Shown here piece after piece: positions 10,330 to 21,399 of a stretch of 64,000 nt of DNA. The position numbers and the translations under genes were made by a program. The notes below the pieces were generated by a model, which was given only the letters and a program-made list of their open reading frames with translations, was not told the DNA's origin and ran no database searches. Source of the DNA: Megaustenia siamemsis (taxonomy: Eukaryota; Mollusca; Gastropoda; Stylommatophora; Ariophantidae). Position 1 is the first letter of the stretch. Each line of letters starts with the position of its first letter. Location of the stretch: contig JAVIAB010000073.1 in assembly GCA_032433765.1 (NCBI GenBank), positions 70,321,959 through 70,385,958 on the forward strand, written 5' to 3'.

Positions 10330-10690
10330 CCCAGTTTACTTATGCTTCATATTTTACATCAAACATTTTGGGAACAGTCAACAGTGGTAGATGTAACAGA
10401 GAGAGAACTCTGTATGTATTCATACAAGAGAGAAATCGAACAGAACTTGGTTCTGTCCCCTTGCCTGTTTAGTTTATACATGGAGAAGATGATTAGAGAC
10501 ATAGAAATGCCATGTTTAAACATCAATATAAATATACTGATGACACTGTATTACTCATGGGAAGTCTAGAACTACAACTAGTTAAAGAAAGAAATAAAAA
10601 ACAGTAAATGCTAATTGAATATCTTCTTCTGCATACACCTTTGGCTGTCAATATTAATAAGTGTGAAGAAAACATCAAGGCTAGGGACAA
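10330..10690 (+). mobile_element. Decayed LINE-A RT fragment
   Basis: Encodes LSPCLFSLYMEKM and then a broken TDDTVLL, corresponding to LSP-LFNLYT-QIF and YADDTVLL of better LINE-A copies. It is full of frameshifts. Confidence 0.6.
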
Positions 10691-10822
10691 TTCCATACAG
10701 CTTGTCTCGGTATGGTGCCGGTGATGACCACAAAATCCTTCTCTGTTCATTATATGTCGGGCATGGTTTTAGCAAATGTCCATCAGTCATTTTGCCAGTG
10801 CTACAGTTACTTTCGCCTCAGT

Positions 10823-11080
10823 TCGTTCGTTCGTTCGCTTTCGTCAGCTTTGACCTCTGACGAAGTCCCACCCACTCAATTTTGTGGGACTGAATTTTGC
10901 GTGTAAAGTCTGTTTTATCCCATTACAGGATGCCCCTCGCAATGCAGGCAGATTTACTCCGACTTCAGAGGTACTAATTTTTAGGGAATTAGTAAAACCC
11001 AGGTGTCATCGCAAGGGTACGAACCCCGGCTGTTGCCGTGGTAAACCAACCGCCTATCGATTGCGCTAACCGGACACCCT
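10823..11080 (-). mobile_element. tRNA-derived SINE, family S3, with perfect target-site duplication
   Basis: In minus orientation the head reads GGTGTCCGGTTAGCGCAATC (A-box region) and later GGGGTTCGTACCC (B box), as in a tRNA. The body follows and ends in a (CGAA)n tail at 10823-10838. A 12-bp duplication TTTCGCCTCAGT flanks it (10811-10822 and 11081-11092). It has landed at the 5' edge of an S1 SINE. Confidence 0.85.
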
Positions 11081-11084
11081 TTTC

Positions 11085-11375
11085 GCCTCAGTAACTGAGT
11101 GGTTAGTGTACTCACATCCTGATCAAAGGGCTCTGGGTTTGATCCCAAGAAGTGGATTCGTTTTTTTTGTTTTTTTTTGTGAACCTGTAAAGCTCCATGG
11201 TTTACCCAGCCTCTAAAATTGGGCACCAGATATTTTTCTGGCAAGCAAAGGTGGCTTGGCACAATACTGACCACATCACCCAAAAATGTGCCATGGTCAT
11301 GGAAAAATCGCCACTAACATCATATTCCCCATACACCTAGCAAGGTGTGGTTACAGTCGCATTCATCAGAGGTTC
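11085..11375 (+). mobile_element. tRNA-derived SINE, family S1
   Basis: A-box-like AACTGAGTGGTTAGTG and B-box-like GGGTTTGATCCC head, then the family body: an ACCCAGCCT stretch, GGGCACCAGATATTTTTCTGG, a CCGACCACAT-like stretch, and a 3' ATATTCCCCATACACC. An internal T-rich block has expanded near 11160-11180. Confidence 0.85.
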
Positions 11376-11394
11376 CTATCCTTAGGGTGTTGAA

Positions 11395-12060
11395 AAGATG
11401 GTACTTCAATCTGGATTACATATAAATATTAATAGGCTTAAAACTGTGATAATAAACAAATAAATTACACAGAACCTACAGGTCAGCTTCAAGATAAATG
11501 GAAAAAGTCTAGAGAGAGTTGTAGAATATGTTATTTTATATATTTCGTAACGAGTGACGGAATATGTGAGTTAGAAATAATTTAATAGGATTAACAAAAG
11601 AATATTTTTAACATTGTGAAGTATGTACTCAAATCAGAGTAAATAACAGGATTAAAACAAGTATTTAATAATAATGAATGAATATGCAACAACCTTTTAT
11701 GGTGTAGAAACATGACACAAAATAAAAGAAACAGAAAAGAGTAGGAAGAATTTGGTGGTCAGAGAGCAAAATAAACAATGAAGTTTTGGAACAGCTGAAA
11801 GTCAAGAAAGAACTATTTAACACACTTTGAAAAAGCTATGAAATTTTGGAACACATAACTTACTGAAAGTCATTATATAAGGGAAATTTAAGTTAAATAA
11901 GTAGAGGCAGACAAGAGTAAAGTGGACTGATGGCATAAAGATGTAAAGAAGTACCCATGACAGCGTTTGCAGTCAAGGCAAGAGATAAGTGAAATGGTGC
12001 TCCTGGTAGTTGTTTTTCTGTTTTAATATTGCACAAGATGATAATGAATGATGGAAGAAT
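11395..12060 (+). mobile_element. Decayed LINE-A copy
   Basis: Weak but ordered similarity to LINE-A: AAAACTGTGATAATAAAC, GAACCTACAGGTCAG, then GGAACAGCTGAAAGTCAAG and a 3' AGAGGCAGACAAGAGTAAAG. These correspond to the TKTMIINK, KQLKIKREL and GRPRLTW parts. Many indels. Confidence 0.6.
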
Positions 12061-12879
12061 AACTCTTTCAAACAAAACATTACACTGTGAACAAAGATGA
12101 ACATTAATATTTAAAGGTGACAAATAAATTATAACTGACAAAATGAAAGGCTTTATAAGAATACCAAAGGCAGCAGAAAAGATAAAATCTAGAATGAAGA
12201 TGATTGTTCCTGTCAGCTCATCAGGGCTGAAAGTGGTCAGTGATCACTGCTGACTACTGGCAAAGGGTTAAGGCAAAGAAATGCAAATGAATGCATAAAA
12301 ATGTGAAGCTGCAGTAAAAGAATAAAACTACTGGCACCAAGATCAGTGAACTAGAACTATCCAGATTCCACTCCACCACCTCACAGTGCCCCAACTAGTC
12401 CAATCTGATCAAGGGAGTATGGATTGAGAAGGAAGGCAAATGCATATTCAAAAAATCTGCTAAGCTGAGCTGAAGACAGATGTGATGGGGCATAGATTCA
12501 AGATGACACAAAACATCAATATCCACTTAACATCCTTTTAAGGGCATACAATGAAGAGGAGAAAAAAGAAATGTCAATAGCTGTCAGGTAAACACAGGGC
12601 ATACACACAATTAAAGATAATAAAAGAAGCAAATGTAAAATTAAAAAGCAAATTAAATAACTTGATCTTGTGTCACACAGCCATCAACAATCAGTGTCCA
12701 GTATCAGAATAATAGATAAAAGGTAGTTTATAACTGTTAAAATTAAAGCCATTACCATTTCCATTAAACAATCCTACACAGAGTATCAGAAAGCAATATT
12801 CCTCTCTTAGTTTTTCCAAATTTACATATTCAGGTGATTTTCATCGCGTTTGAAGCACCGATAAAATGTATTTGACCAT

Positions 12880-13475
12880 TTATAGTTTAATCCTAAAGAC
12901 TTACAGCGATTACTAAATGAAATAAACACTACATGCAAAAAATATGGATTAGATATGAATATCAAAATGACTAAAACTATGATCATAAACAAAAATAATA
13001 CTCAAAACCTACAAGTGGATATCAAACTAAATAACACCAGGGCTAAAACTAAAAATACAAAAATGTCATATCTTCTCAACATTTTGTATGGTGCAGAAAC
13101 ATGGACATTAGACAAGAAAACAGAGTAGAAAATTGAAGCCTTTGAGGTGTGGATTTATAGAAGAGTAGGAAGAATTGGATGGAAGGAAAAGAAAACAAAT
13201 GATGAAGTCATAAAACAACTAAAAATTAAAAGAGAACTACTAAACACAATTCAAACAAGATTTTTGGAGCATGTTAAAAGACACAACAGCCTGCTAAAAG
13301 TAATCTTGGAAGGGAAAATACAAGGTAAAAGAGGCAGACCAAGACTAACATGAATAATGTTAGATGATGGACAAGTCAGCCTATAACAACTTACACCATC
13401 AAAGCAAGAGACAGAGCAGAATGGTGCTTCTTGGTAGCCATGCGAAGATGTACTCAATGATGATAATGAATGAGA
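12880..13475 (+). mobile_element. LINE-A copy, 3' portion with internal deletion
   Basis: Encodes KKYGLDMNIKMTKTMIINK, then after a deletion YGAETWTLDKKTE, VWIYRRVGRIGWKEKKTNDE, IKQLKIKRELL and ILEGKIQGKRGRPRLT, and ends with GATGATAATGA. It is 5'-truncated. Confidence 0.88.
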
Positions 13476-14393
13476 AAGTAATTATATTTTTCCACTTGAA
13501 AAAAAAAGCAGTTTTTTTAAAGTTGCATTTAGTGGCACAGAATAAACCATTATGGCAATGATTTAGGTAAGGTATTAAGGGTGCTAGTTATGCTAGTTCA
13601 TACATAATTAGTGTATTGTATTAAAATTAAATTACAACCATTTGTGTGTGTAACTCCTACCAGGAAGTGGTGCATTGTAAAACGACAGCCAAAATTCCAT
13701 TTGAAGTGCTGCATCATCTACTAAGTGTTAGCAAAGTAATAGAGAGTTCACAAACTATTATGTACAAAAGAGAGGCAATTAGCTCTATCAAAACTCCCTT
13801 TTCCATTTGAAGTAATTACACAACACAGTGGATATTACAAAAACAAACTTTTAAGTATTACCAGACTATCTCATCTAGTACCCACAGGATTAGAGGAGAT
13901 AGTGAAAACCTAGAAACACCTGGAGATGAAACTTTTATACAAAGATTATAAAGATTAATTCTGCACCTAAACAAACTTAGAAGAGACAGTAAAAGACAAA
14001 GGACTGAAGTGATCACTTCTCTTCTGAACAATAAACTTAGTAATAAAAACTAGCCAAGTCTGATTTCTTGAAGTAGTGCTTGCATTTGTTAAGCAGTTTT
14101 GTTTGTATTTTAAACTGGAACTTTCTCCACTGCAGTTAATTATTTCAACTACTTCTTTCCAATCACATTAACATTCAGTGACTTAAAAGTTTTAAAATTC
14201 CTGGAAAAACAGATTGGGAAAGACTACTTGTAATATTGATGCACTTGTTATTCAAATTCCTGGATATCACAGGTCTCCAGCAAACCATTTCAATTTGTTC
14301 TCATTAGAACTAGTGTCAATTTACACGTTGATTGCATGTATATGTCACTGTGTTGTTTAATATTGATTAAATTGTGCACTTTATCAATCACAG

Positions 14394-14945
14394 GACAGAG
14401 TAAACCTCCTTTAGCTTCATCGAATGGACCTTTTCAACCACCAAGTGGGATTTTTCCTCCAGGCTCTGTTGGTATCAATCAGCAGATGAGCATCCCTCCT
14501 CAGCCTCCAGATGGTATAAATGGGCCTCCAACACAGCCACTACAGCAAGCAAGAATGCCATTGACGAATCCAGCAGGGTTCCCACCCACCCATTCAACCC
14601 CTCCACATATGGGTCAACCACCACCAAGTGTCTTTCAACAAAGGCCCCAAGGTCGGTTCCCTCCTCCTCCATCGGTTCAGCCTCCTACTGGTCCTCTTAT
14701 GAATGGGCCAGGCACTGTGAACATTAGACCATCAATTCCATCTGGTTTGCCACCACCAAGCAGACCAGCACAGATGCCAGTGGCTTCTAATTATCAAGGA
14801 ACACCACCTTTTCCTGGATATGGAGCTGCATCTCAAGTTCCCCCATCAGCTCGACCATTACCTCCACCAACTAATTCGGGTCAACCATCTTCCTCCTCTC
14901 CTCTTAGTGCAGTCAGCCAAGGGTTGGCTGGTGATAGTGCTCAGA
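14394..14945 (+). CDS. Sec24AB: Sec24 (A/B class), coding exon 2
   Basis: Residues 28-212, made of Pro, Gly, Gln and Ser in low-complexity order (for example PPSGIFPPGSVG and QRPQGRFPPPPSV). This is the disordered N-terminal tail of Sec24, which in this family contacts other coat and cargo factors before the folded core. The acceptor TCACAG|GACAGAG joins exon 1 in frame, and the donor CAGA|GTAAGT leaves phase 1. An ATG 58 bp upstream at 14336 is open into the exon but is intronic. No stop interrupts the 552 nt. Confidence 0.9.
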
Positions 14946-15724
14946 GTAAGTACATTTCATAGTCTGGTGCACATTTTCTTGTTTCAGTAAATAGCAGCAA
15001 TTACTGAGAATGACAGTTTCCCCCTTATTCAGTGATTAACTCAGCCACAGCATGATTTTCTTTCAGTTGGTGTTTAATGAATTAACAGAATAACATGCAT
15101 GTTTTTTATTTACTGTTATTATCAGTTTCTAATGGTGAAGGTAGAAAATTCACACCAATTCTTATTATAACTTATATTTCAACTGTATTTATTTAGGTGT
15201 TGCTAAAGAATTAATGTATGCACATTTTTGAATCAGTAATGGTAATATTAATTAGTATAGCGACATTATATGCTGTAAATGAATTGTTTTTTAAACAGTT
15301 CATAAATAAATTCCTTTAGAAGTCGTGATGATTGCATCAGCTGATATATCTTTGTAAACAGAAAAATCAATTTTGAATTAAATGGTGAGGATTACTGCCA
15401 TGTGTCCCAGCTGGCTAGCTTCTAACTGGCTTTACCTTTAAATATGCAGTCTTGCCTTTACACTAACACAGTGGGCACTGAGTGTGCTATAATCTATGCT
15501 GTACTTTGAGTGCCACTTGTCCTCAGTGTTTTGTCTTTAATCAGACTCTTGAAATATGGGAATTGTAATGGAAGGATCTTGCAGTGTTATAATCTATGTA
15601 TGTAACTGGTAATTTATCAGAATAATGTTGATAACAGAAGCTATTTGTAACATCTCACTTGTTTGATCCAAATGTGCTGTTTATTATTGTGGTTGGGGAA
15701 ATATAGTGGCTGGGACCCAATTCT

Positions 15725-15904
15725 TAGCCTTTTCTACCCTCATCATTATCATTGAGTACTACCACCATCGTCATCATTGAGTACTTCCCTCGTCATCATC
15801 ATTGAGTACTTCCGTCATCATCATCATTGAGTACTTCTCTCGTCATCATCATCATTGAGTACTACCCCCATCATCGAGTACTACCCCCATCATTATCCTT
15901 GAAT
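15725..15904. repeat. Minisatellite built from a LINE-B tail
   Basis: The unit TCATCATCATTGAGTACTTCC, with small changes, is repeated about seven times. A decayed minus-strand LINE-B starts directly to its right, and in that family the 3' end is (GAT)n next to CAAGTAC. The array looks like tandem multiplication of that terminus. Confidence 0.85.
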
Positions 15905-16265
15905 ACTGCCCGCTGACATAGGCGATCATATCTCTTCTCAACTTTCTATCTCAACGGCTGTTTATTAATTCTGATGTTGGCGTTCTACCAAACCATTCTC
16001 TTAAACAGGTGTCTTTACTCACTGTTTCCCTCTATTTCTTCCCCGTTCTCATTTGTTCTTTTATTTGTATCACCAGTCAGAAAATATTCCAAGTATTCTC
16101 TTCTCATTACATGGTGACAGAGTGATTGTTTCTTCCTGATAATCTTCCTGATAATATCGTTCCTAATATTACAAGTTGTCCTTGCTTTGGTTTCTTTCAG
16201 AACATCTTTGTTACTTTTTAAAAAATCTATTTATGGTATTCTCATCATTCTTCTATCAAATGACA
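15905..16265 (-). mobile_element. Decayed LINE-B 3' fragment
   Basis: Shows the family landmarks in reverse complement: TAGGCGATCATATCTCT, CCAAACCATTCTCTTAA, TTCTCTTCTCATTACATGG, GATTGTTTCTTCCT and TATGGTATTCTCA. Substitutions are dense, so this is one of the older copies. Confidence 0.8.
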
Positions 16266-17093
16266 TATCTGTGACCTAAAATACATAGAAATATATTAAC
16301 TTATTACTCTAAAAGTCAAATTATATTATTTTGTAATATAATATAAATATGGTACAATAGTTTTATTGTGCATTACTGTCTGTTTCATTTACTATTCATC
16401 AATTTGCTTGCATAGATTTCAGTGCTGTTATAACCCATTAGTGCATTTATTAATGGTTTTTTTTAATGCAGTGTTCTTATGCTTTCTTTTTTATTTTTAT
16501 TTTTGCCTGGAAGTTTTATATTTGTAAATAATTTTGTTATATTCAAGGCAGTTCTAAATGAATGGGACAACTTGCCTTTGCGTACTTCTTACAGTGAAAC
16601 TACATATTATAGAAAACGTGCAAGACATCAATGGACAAGATAACTGTTAAAGTTAACTTGCATTTCAAGAAATCACAAACATTCAGCGAGGGAGCCATGT
16701 GTCATGTGACTTATACATAGATGATAATCAGGTTCTTGCCATACACAGGCCACCATGTTCATATCTATGGAAGGAACATAAGAATGATTGCGCAACAAAT
16801 ACTGATGTAAAATTTGATAGTTTCACCTTCTATTGATGCCTCATACATTTTTCTAAAACAGATAGCTTCTTTGTAATAAGTAAGCAGAGTTGTTCCATTC
16901 ATTTATATAAACCCTGTATAAATGTTAATAATTTAAGACCACTTTATAGTGCAAGTTTTGAAAGAAAAACAACTTTATTTGCAGCAACTAGATACATTTC
17001 TTAGTCTAATCTCATTGTTTTCTAGAGTAAACAACCTCTTTAGGACTTATACTGTATGCAGTGACACAACAGAGTAATTACTGTTTCCCACAG

Positions 17094-17198
17094 GTCGGCC
17101 AAATGAACTGCCAATACCATTCCATGGACAGGGGCAGTATTCACACCAGGTTAACTCTCTCATGCAAAAAACTCCCACTCCTACCCCCAGTAACTCAG
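17094..17198 (+). CDS. Sec24AB: Sec24 (A/B class), coding exon 3
   Basis: Residues 212-247. The translated core is RPNELPIPFHGQGQYSHQ followed by VNSLMQKTPTPTPSNS. It is still in the disordered tail but less Pro-rich. The acceptor CCCACAG|GTCGG accepts phase 1, and the donor TCAG|GTAAAT leaves phase 1, so 105 nt keeps the frame and the exon could be skipped without a shift. The open frame on both sides and the splice sites are the evidence. No family motif is present. Confidence 0.8.
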
Positions 17199-17834
17199 GT
17201 AAATACTGAACACTAGGTTTCATCTGTTTAGTAACAAATTTATTCACTTGATTGTAAATTTATGGGTAAAAACAGACAAATATGAGCATGTTTGATTTAT
17301 TTTATATTCTGCATGATAAATACTCTTCATTTGTTTATTAATATTTATGTGATTAGTAAACTAAGGTGTTTATAGGTGTTATCCTCCCTCTCTTGTATTT
17401 TGTTAAAATATTAGGCTGGCATCTGAATGATTATCTGCAAGCATAAATATACAGATTCACCTCTTGGTACAGGAGGCTAAATCCTTTGAAGAGATTCATC
17501 ACATCTTTTAATGGGATCATTACCCTGGGGGGTGTCATCGGGGCACAATTGACAGACTTCGTCAACCACCTCCATTTCATCTCTATTCTTTGGGACTCTG
17601 CAAAGGTTGAGGCCTGTCTATTCTCTGATGTTATCTTCCCATCAATTTCTTTGCCAAGCTCTCCTTTTCTCTCCTTTCACAGTTCCTTACAGAATGGTCT
17701 TTGCTAGAACAGCACATAGAAGATATACATTTTAAAAAATCATTGTTAGAAGCAGCTTTTGTTGGAATTTCGATGTGGCTTAGATGATATAAAGGAAGCT
17801 ACGGTAAAGCGGTGATTAGTGAAATATCTACTGT

Positions 17835-17965
17835 GGACAAAAGGTCATGTTCATTCTATCAACCAACCAAGCTTCTAGGTTCATCCAGCCTTAAATGGAA
17901 ATTTAGGATTTTTTTTTCTGGGAAAGAAAAATGCCTGACATAGTGCTGACGACATATACAAATGT
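17835..17965 (+). mobile_element. SINE S1 fragment
   Basis: Contains the S1 body landmark TCCAGCCTTAAATGG, then a T run followed by CTGGGAAAG, and GTGCTGACGACAT. The tRNA-like head is mostly lost. Confidence 0.7.
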
Positions 17966-18094
17966 ATATATAGTGGAAGAAAAAAAAATTAACTTGAGGC
18001 ATGGTTGGGTTTCTTTCTTTTATTATTTTTAAAAGATGAGTATGATGAAATGCTTTGGACTCTTTACTGTTACTATTTGTGTTGCCACGTTCGG

Positions 18095-18360
18095 CTACTT
18101 ATGGACACCTCTCACAGGATGGCGACAAGAATGCTGAGGATACTCCACCTGTCAAAAAAATGGTGGAACACGGTGCCACAAGGGATGAAAGCTGAAAAAG
18201 TATCCTCAGCTGCAAAGAGCGCAACACGTTCAATCAATACAGGACAGAAATAATCAATAGATGAATGCTTTGATGGTTGCTGTAACAGTCGGCAGAGTGA
18301 ATATGGGAGTGTCCCAACTGTGATGACACCAATCGGAACAAAAGACTAGAAGACTACTTG
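18095..18360 (+). mobile_element. Decayed LINE-I relative, 3' end
   Basis: Homologous to 9990-10225 and related to the LINE-I tail. A readable stretch encodes SSAAKSATRSINT, and the end encodes WECPNCDDT, a Cys-x2-Cys pair like the LINE-I terminus. Confidence 0.6.
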
Positions 18361-18469
18361 TGGTCTTCTCTGATTTAATGAGTCTCTTCTTCTTCTTAGC
18401 CTTCATTTGTAAAGTGGGGTGGGGTGCATTATGTTTCTAGTTTATAGCAGTGCTGCAAAATCTGCACCT

Positions 18470-18790
18470 TTCAACCCTGACACATCCATCTTCAACATTG
18501 GTAGATATGCTGAACTATTTTGCCCTGGCAGCTGCCATTTTGGCATAATATTTTAGACTTTTATCTGCCATAGGTTTATTTAAAGTGGGTGAGTGTTCAC
18601 AGAACCTCATGTTTTATGCTATTGTCTGGTAGGATGAGACATGGGATCTCACCGTCCAGAAACCAGTTGAGGGTAAAGCCTCTAATAAACCGTGGATTTG
18701 GGGTGAGAAATTCCTACTGCCCCTTGCAGAGTTAGAACCCTGGATCTTCTTGTACAGAGGCAGACATCTTATCTCTAGACAACCCAGTCC
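18470..18790 (-). mobile_element. tRNA-derived SINE, family S2
   Basis: In minus orientation it begins near 18790 with a GGGTTGTCTAGAGATAAGAT A-box-like stretch and continues through CCAGGGTTCTAAC (B box region). The body includes GATGAGACATGGGATCTCA and GGGCAAAATAG in reverse complement. The same family is at 38928, 50405 and 59883. Confidence 0.8.
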
Positions 18791-19439
18791 TCTAAATTAG
18801 GCTTAATATCTTGGTGTTAAAGATCACACGTCTCCTGCTTAAATGATATATCAAACAGCTAGGCATTAGACTGAACATTAAATATATGTCCCTACTGGTT
18901 TATAACAATATAAATGATAAAACTCTTCATGGCCTTTGCATATGTTAGCTTTGAATGTGTGTCAAATAATTCCTTTTTATATAACCTCCCACCTAGTTTG
19001 TAGCAATCTCTATTATGCTTGACATATTAACTTGTCTATTTACAGTTGTTTGGTTGGTTATGTTTATAGTATTGAAGTTTAAGATTTTGAGGTCTTTAAT
19101 GTTATTGACCTACAATTTCTTGATTATCATTCTTTTTTTTAATATTGTGAGTGTGACAAGTTTGGTTTCTTGAATGATAGAGATGACAAGAGAGACAGAG
19201 GTTGTAGCTTTGCTTGGATAACAAATTATACCAAATTTGACATTGTGGCCTAATGCAAGTCTTATGAGAGAAACATAAAGAAAACAAAAAAAACTAATTT
19301 TGTTTAGTTGACAGATCATCTTCATTGCACAGTGGAGAGCACCATAGTGCTCAAATCACCTACCAATTATTCAATATCAAGTGTGCCCACAACATACTAG
19401 TAAAATTACTGAAGATGGCTTCAGCTCATAGCACCTGAG

Positions 19440-19545
19440 AAGACCTTGGCCCCCAAACCTCCTTAAGCCTCTTATAACATGTTTGACAGGCTCTATTCTT
19501 TTCTCTCTTGACCTTGGTCAGGGTCCCAGTAGCAACACATGCAAA
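19440..19545. repeat. Interspersed repeat fragment shared with 55600-55745
   Basis: CCTCCTTAAGCCTCTTATAACATG and nearby sequence resemble CCTCCTTAGTCACCTCTTACG at 55650. I do not recognise the full element. It may be the tail of another SINE class. Confidence 0.4.
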
Positions 19546-19964
19546 AATAAAACACAAAAAAAAAAACTAACATAAATAAGAAGTTTACAAATTAAGTTGA
19601 TTATACTTGTCAAAGAATGAAAGACCAATCCCAGAGTAATTTCAGAGCACTCTCAAGATAACCCTCTGAGACTGGTCTTTCATATTTTTCTGTTTTTTTT
19701 TTTTTACTTAATTTTTATATTTTGAATTTAATTCAATGTGTTACCTACTTATTTATTTCTCATTTTTAAATTTAAAAAAAATGGTTTCCTGCAGAAGTCT
19801 TAGACTGGACTGCAACATCAAATTGTTTTGTGTCAAATATTTTGTCTGTGATGCATCACAACCTTGCCCTTGCCTCTATTTCTCATCACACTTGTTGCCA
19901 ACTTTACAGTTGCATTGCATTTCTAATGTCTATCCTTTTCTTAGAAACAATCAACATTTTCCAG

Positions 19965-20180
19965 GCACATTGGGAGAAGAGGAAAGTTGGAATACTTGGT
20001 TACAACTGGCAAAATACAGGGAAAGAGAGATCATGCATAACAAAGGGAGAAAATACTAGATAGCTTGGTGTCATACTATGGAAAACAGTCAGCAACAGAA
20101 TTGATATAATGTACCGTGGATAGAAAATTGTAGGAGGACATGGTCGCCTACACCAGCTGGTATAGCACATGATAATGATG
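19965..20180 (+). mobile_element. LINE-F 3' end
   Basis: Near match to the end of the longer copy at 47700-47975: GAGGAAAGTTGGAATACTTG, AGATAGCTTGGTGTCAT, then an ACCAGCTGGTATAGCACATG stretch and a GAT-rich tail. It corresponds to the LINE-B C-terminal part and is 5'-truncated. Confidence 0.75.
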
Positions 20181-20723
20181 ATCATCCCTTTCTTGGAAAG
20201 GTATCTGTTTTTGCTTCTTTGTGCCGGAAGTGGCCATACATTGTACACAGCCTAAAAGATACTTGATCAGTAACTATAAATTCTGTTATGAAAAAATACC
20301 TGGAATTATCAGATGCTCTGTGTAGATCTACTATTCTGATCAAGCAAGAAGTCTGTGATGCAGAAAGAGTTGACTGGTTTGCTATGAGGGTAACTATAGT
20401 TGGAACTTTAGAGCTTGACAAAATATATACATTTCATTAGATAAAAATGATGGAGTTATGAGAGTCAGGATCAAATTCTATTATGATCTGACTGAACAGA
20501 ACAGGATTTTGTAAATAAACTTAGCGTCACCATAATTCTGAGACCAGTCTTTTTAGAGGGACTGAACACATACCACCTGTCTTGGGTGACATAAAGTCAA
20601 TTCTTTCAATTCTATATTTTGTGTATCTATCAAATGGAAACTTTAAAGTATTTGAAAGGAGGGGCTCCTTTTTTTATTTAAATTTTGTTGATGAGTTGTT
20701 TTTTTTATTGCATCACTTATATT

Positions 20724-20726
<3 letters not shown>

Positions 20727-20762
<36 letters not shown>
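20727..20762 (+). repeat. Sec24AB: Poly-T run of 36 at the exon 4 acceptor
   Basis: An unbroken T tract followed by AACATCAG and then exon 4. It serves as, or has replaced, the polypyrimidine tract of this acceptor. Confidence 0.95.
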
Positions 20763-20767
<5 letters not shown>

Positions 20768-20770
20768 CAG

Positions 20771-20860
20771 AGCCACCATCTGAAAGATCATCAAGAGGGC
20801 CCTCTCCTGTGTCAGGCACCACCATGGATGCGTTGGAGGGCCAGTTTAGCCCAGGCCAAG
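20771..20860 (+). CDS. Sec24AB: Sec24 (A/B class), coding exon 4
   Basis: Residues 247-277, translating around the joins as EPPSERSSRGPSPVSGTT then MDALEGQFSPGQ. The DALEG word resembles the YDALEG stretch I recall from the A/B-class N-terminal tail, which helps the class call. The exon is 90 nt, phase 1 to phase 1, so skipping would not shift the frame. The donor is CAAG|GTATGT. Its acceptor is unusual because of the 36-T run just upstream. Confidence 0.85.
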
Positions 20861-21399
20861 GTATGTGTCAGCATCATGAATGTGCTGTGAATAACATTAT
20901 TTTAGAATTTATATACATTTTAATGTTTTTTAAAAAGTGCTTTCACTTTATTTAAAGTAATACAGCAGTAGAATATAATGAGTATCTAGCAATTAGTCAA
21001 GTAAGAATGGTGTCTGGGAAGACAACACCTGACCCCACAAAAGATTTGCTTAAGAGAAACAGAGAGCCTCTAAACACCAGTTTCCAACTGCAGTAATACA
21101 GTAGGGTACTTTTACAGTACTTTAGTTATTTTCATGTTTGCAGCTGCACCTTCAATCAAATCACTTTTGTCATTACACATCTTGTACCTTTTATTTTAAT
21201 TGGCCTCATGATTTGTATTTAATCCATGCACTTTAAGCCTTGTGTAGAACCAACTATCCTCCTGGTCTTTGCAATGTTACTGCTGTGTCAATTCACATTT
21301 CTTTTACTTTTCTTGTCTAAGAAGTATTTTGTGTTCTTAATATTTCGTCAGGACAAGAAAAAAAAAAGGAAAAAGCTACATATTAATTATTATATATAT

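Larger units (their letters stand above)
4879..14393 (+). other. Sec24AB: Sec24 intron 1 (9.5 kb)
   Basis: GT at 4879 and AG at 14392-14393. The stretch 4900-6470 holds no recognised gene or repeat. From 6470 to 13475 it is almost all retroelement: LINE-D, LINE-I with inverted flanks, LINE-A pieces and SINEs. The stretches 12061-12880 and 13476-14390 show nothing recognisable. Confidence 0.85.
14946..17093 (+). other. Sec24AB: Sec24 intron 2
   Basis: Donor GTAAGT, acceptor CCCACAG. The stretch 14946-15720 shows no feature. A LINE-derived minisatellite and a decayed LINE-B occupy 15725-16265. The AT-rich remainder up to the acceptor shows nothing recognisable. Confidence 0.85.
17199..20770 (+). 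other. Sec24AB: Sec24 intron 3
   Basis: Donor GTAAAT, acceptor AACATCAG preceded by 36 T. Holds an S1 fragment, a LINE-I relative, an S2 SINE and a LINE-F tail. The stretches 17200-17830, 18791-19440, 19550-19960 and 20181-20726 show no gene. Confidence 0.85.

Noticed and set aside
10970..11080. Possible functional tRNA gene on the minus strand (also at 28830-28873, 38255-38364, 56880-56920 and 59883-59960)
   Set aside because: A and B boxes are present, but the cloverleaf stems do not pair well, and in most cases a SINE body and target duplications follow. These are SINE heads or decayed pseudogenes.
14336..14393. Upstream extension of exon 2 with its own ATG
   Set aside because: The extension is hydrophobic (YMSLCCLILIKLCTLS) and looks like a signal peptide by chance. 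An acceptor AG with pyrimidine context at 14392-14393 joins in phase to exon 1, and Sec24 is a cytosolic coat protein without a signal peptide.
15725..15904. CRISPR-like array
   Set aside because: Units are directly tandem without unique spacers, in a eukaryotic intron, and derive from a LINE tail.
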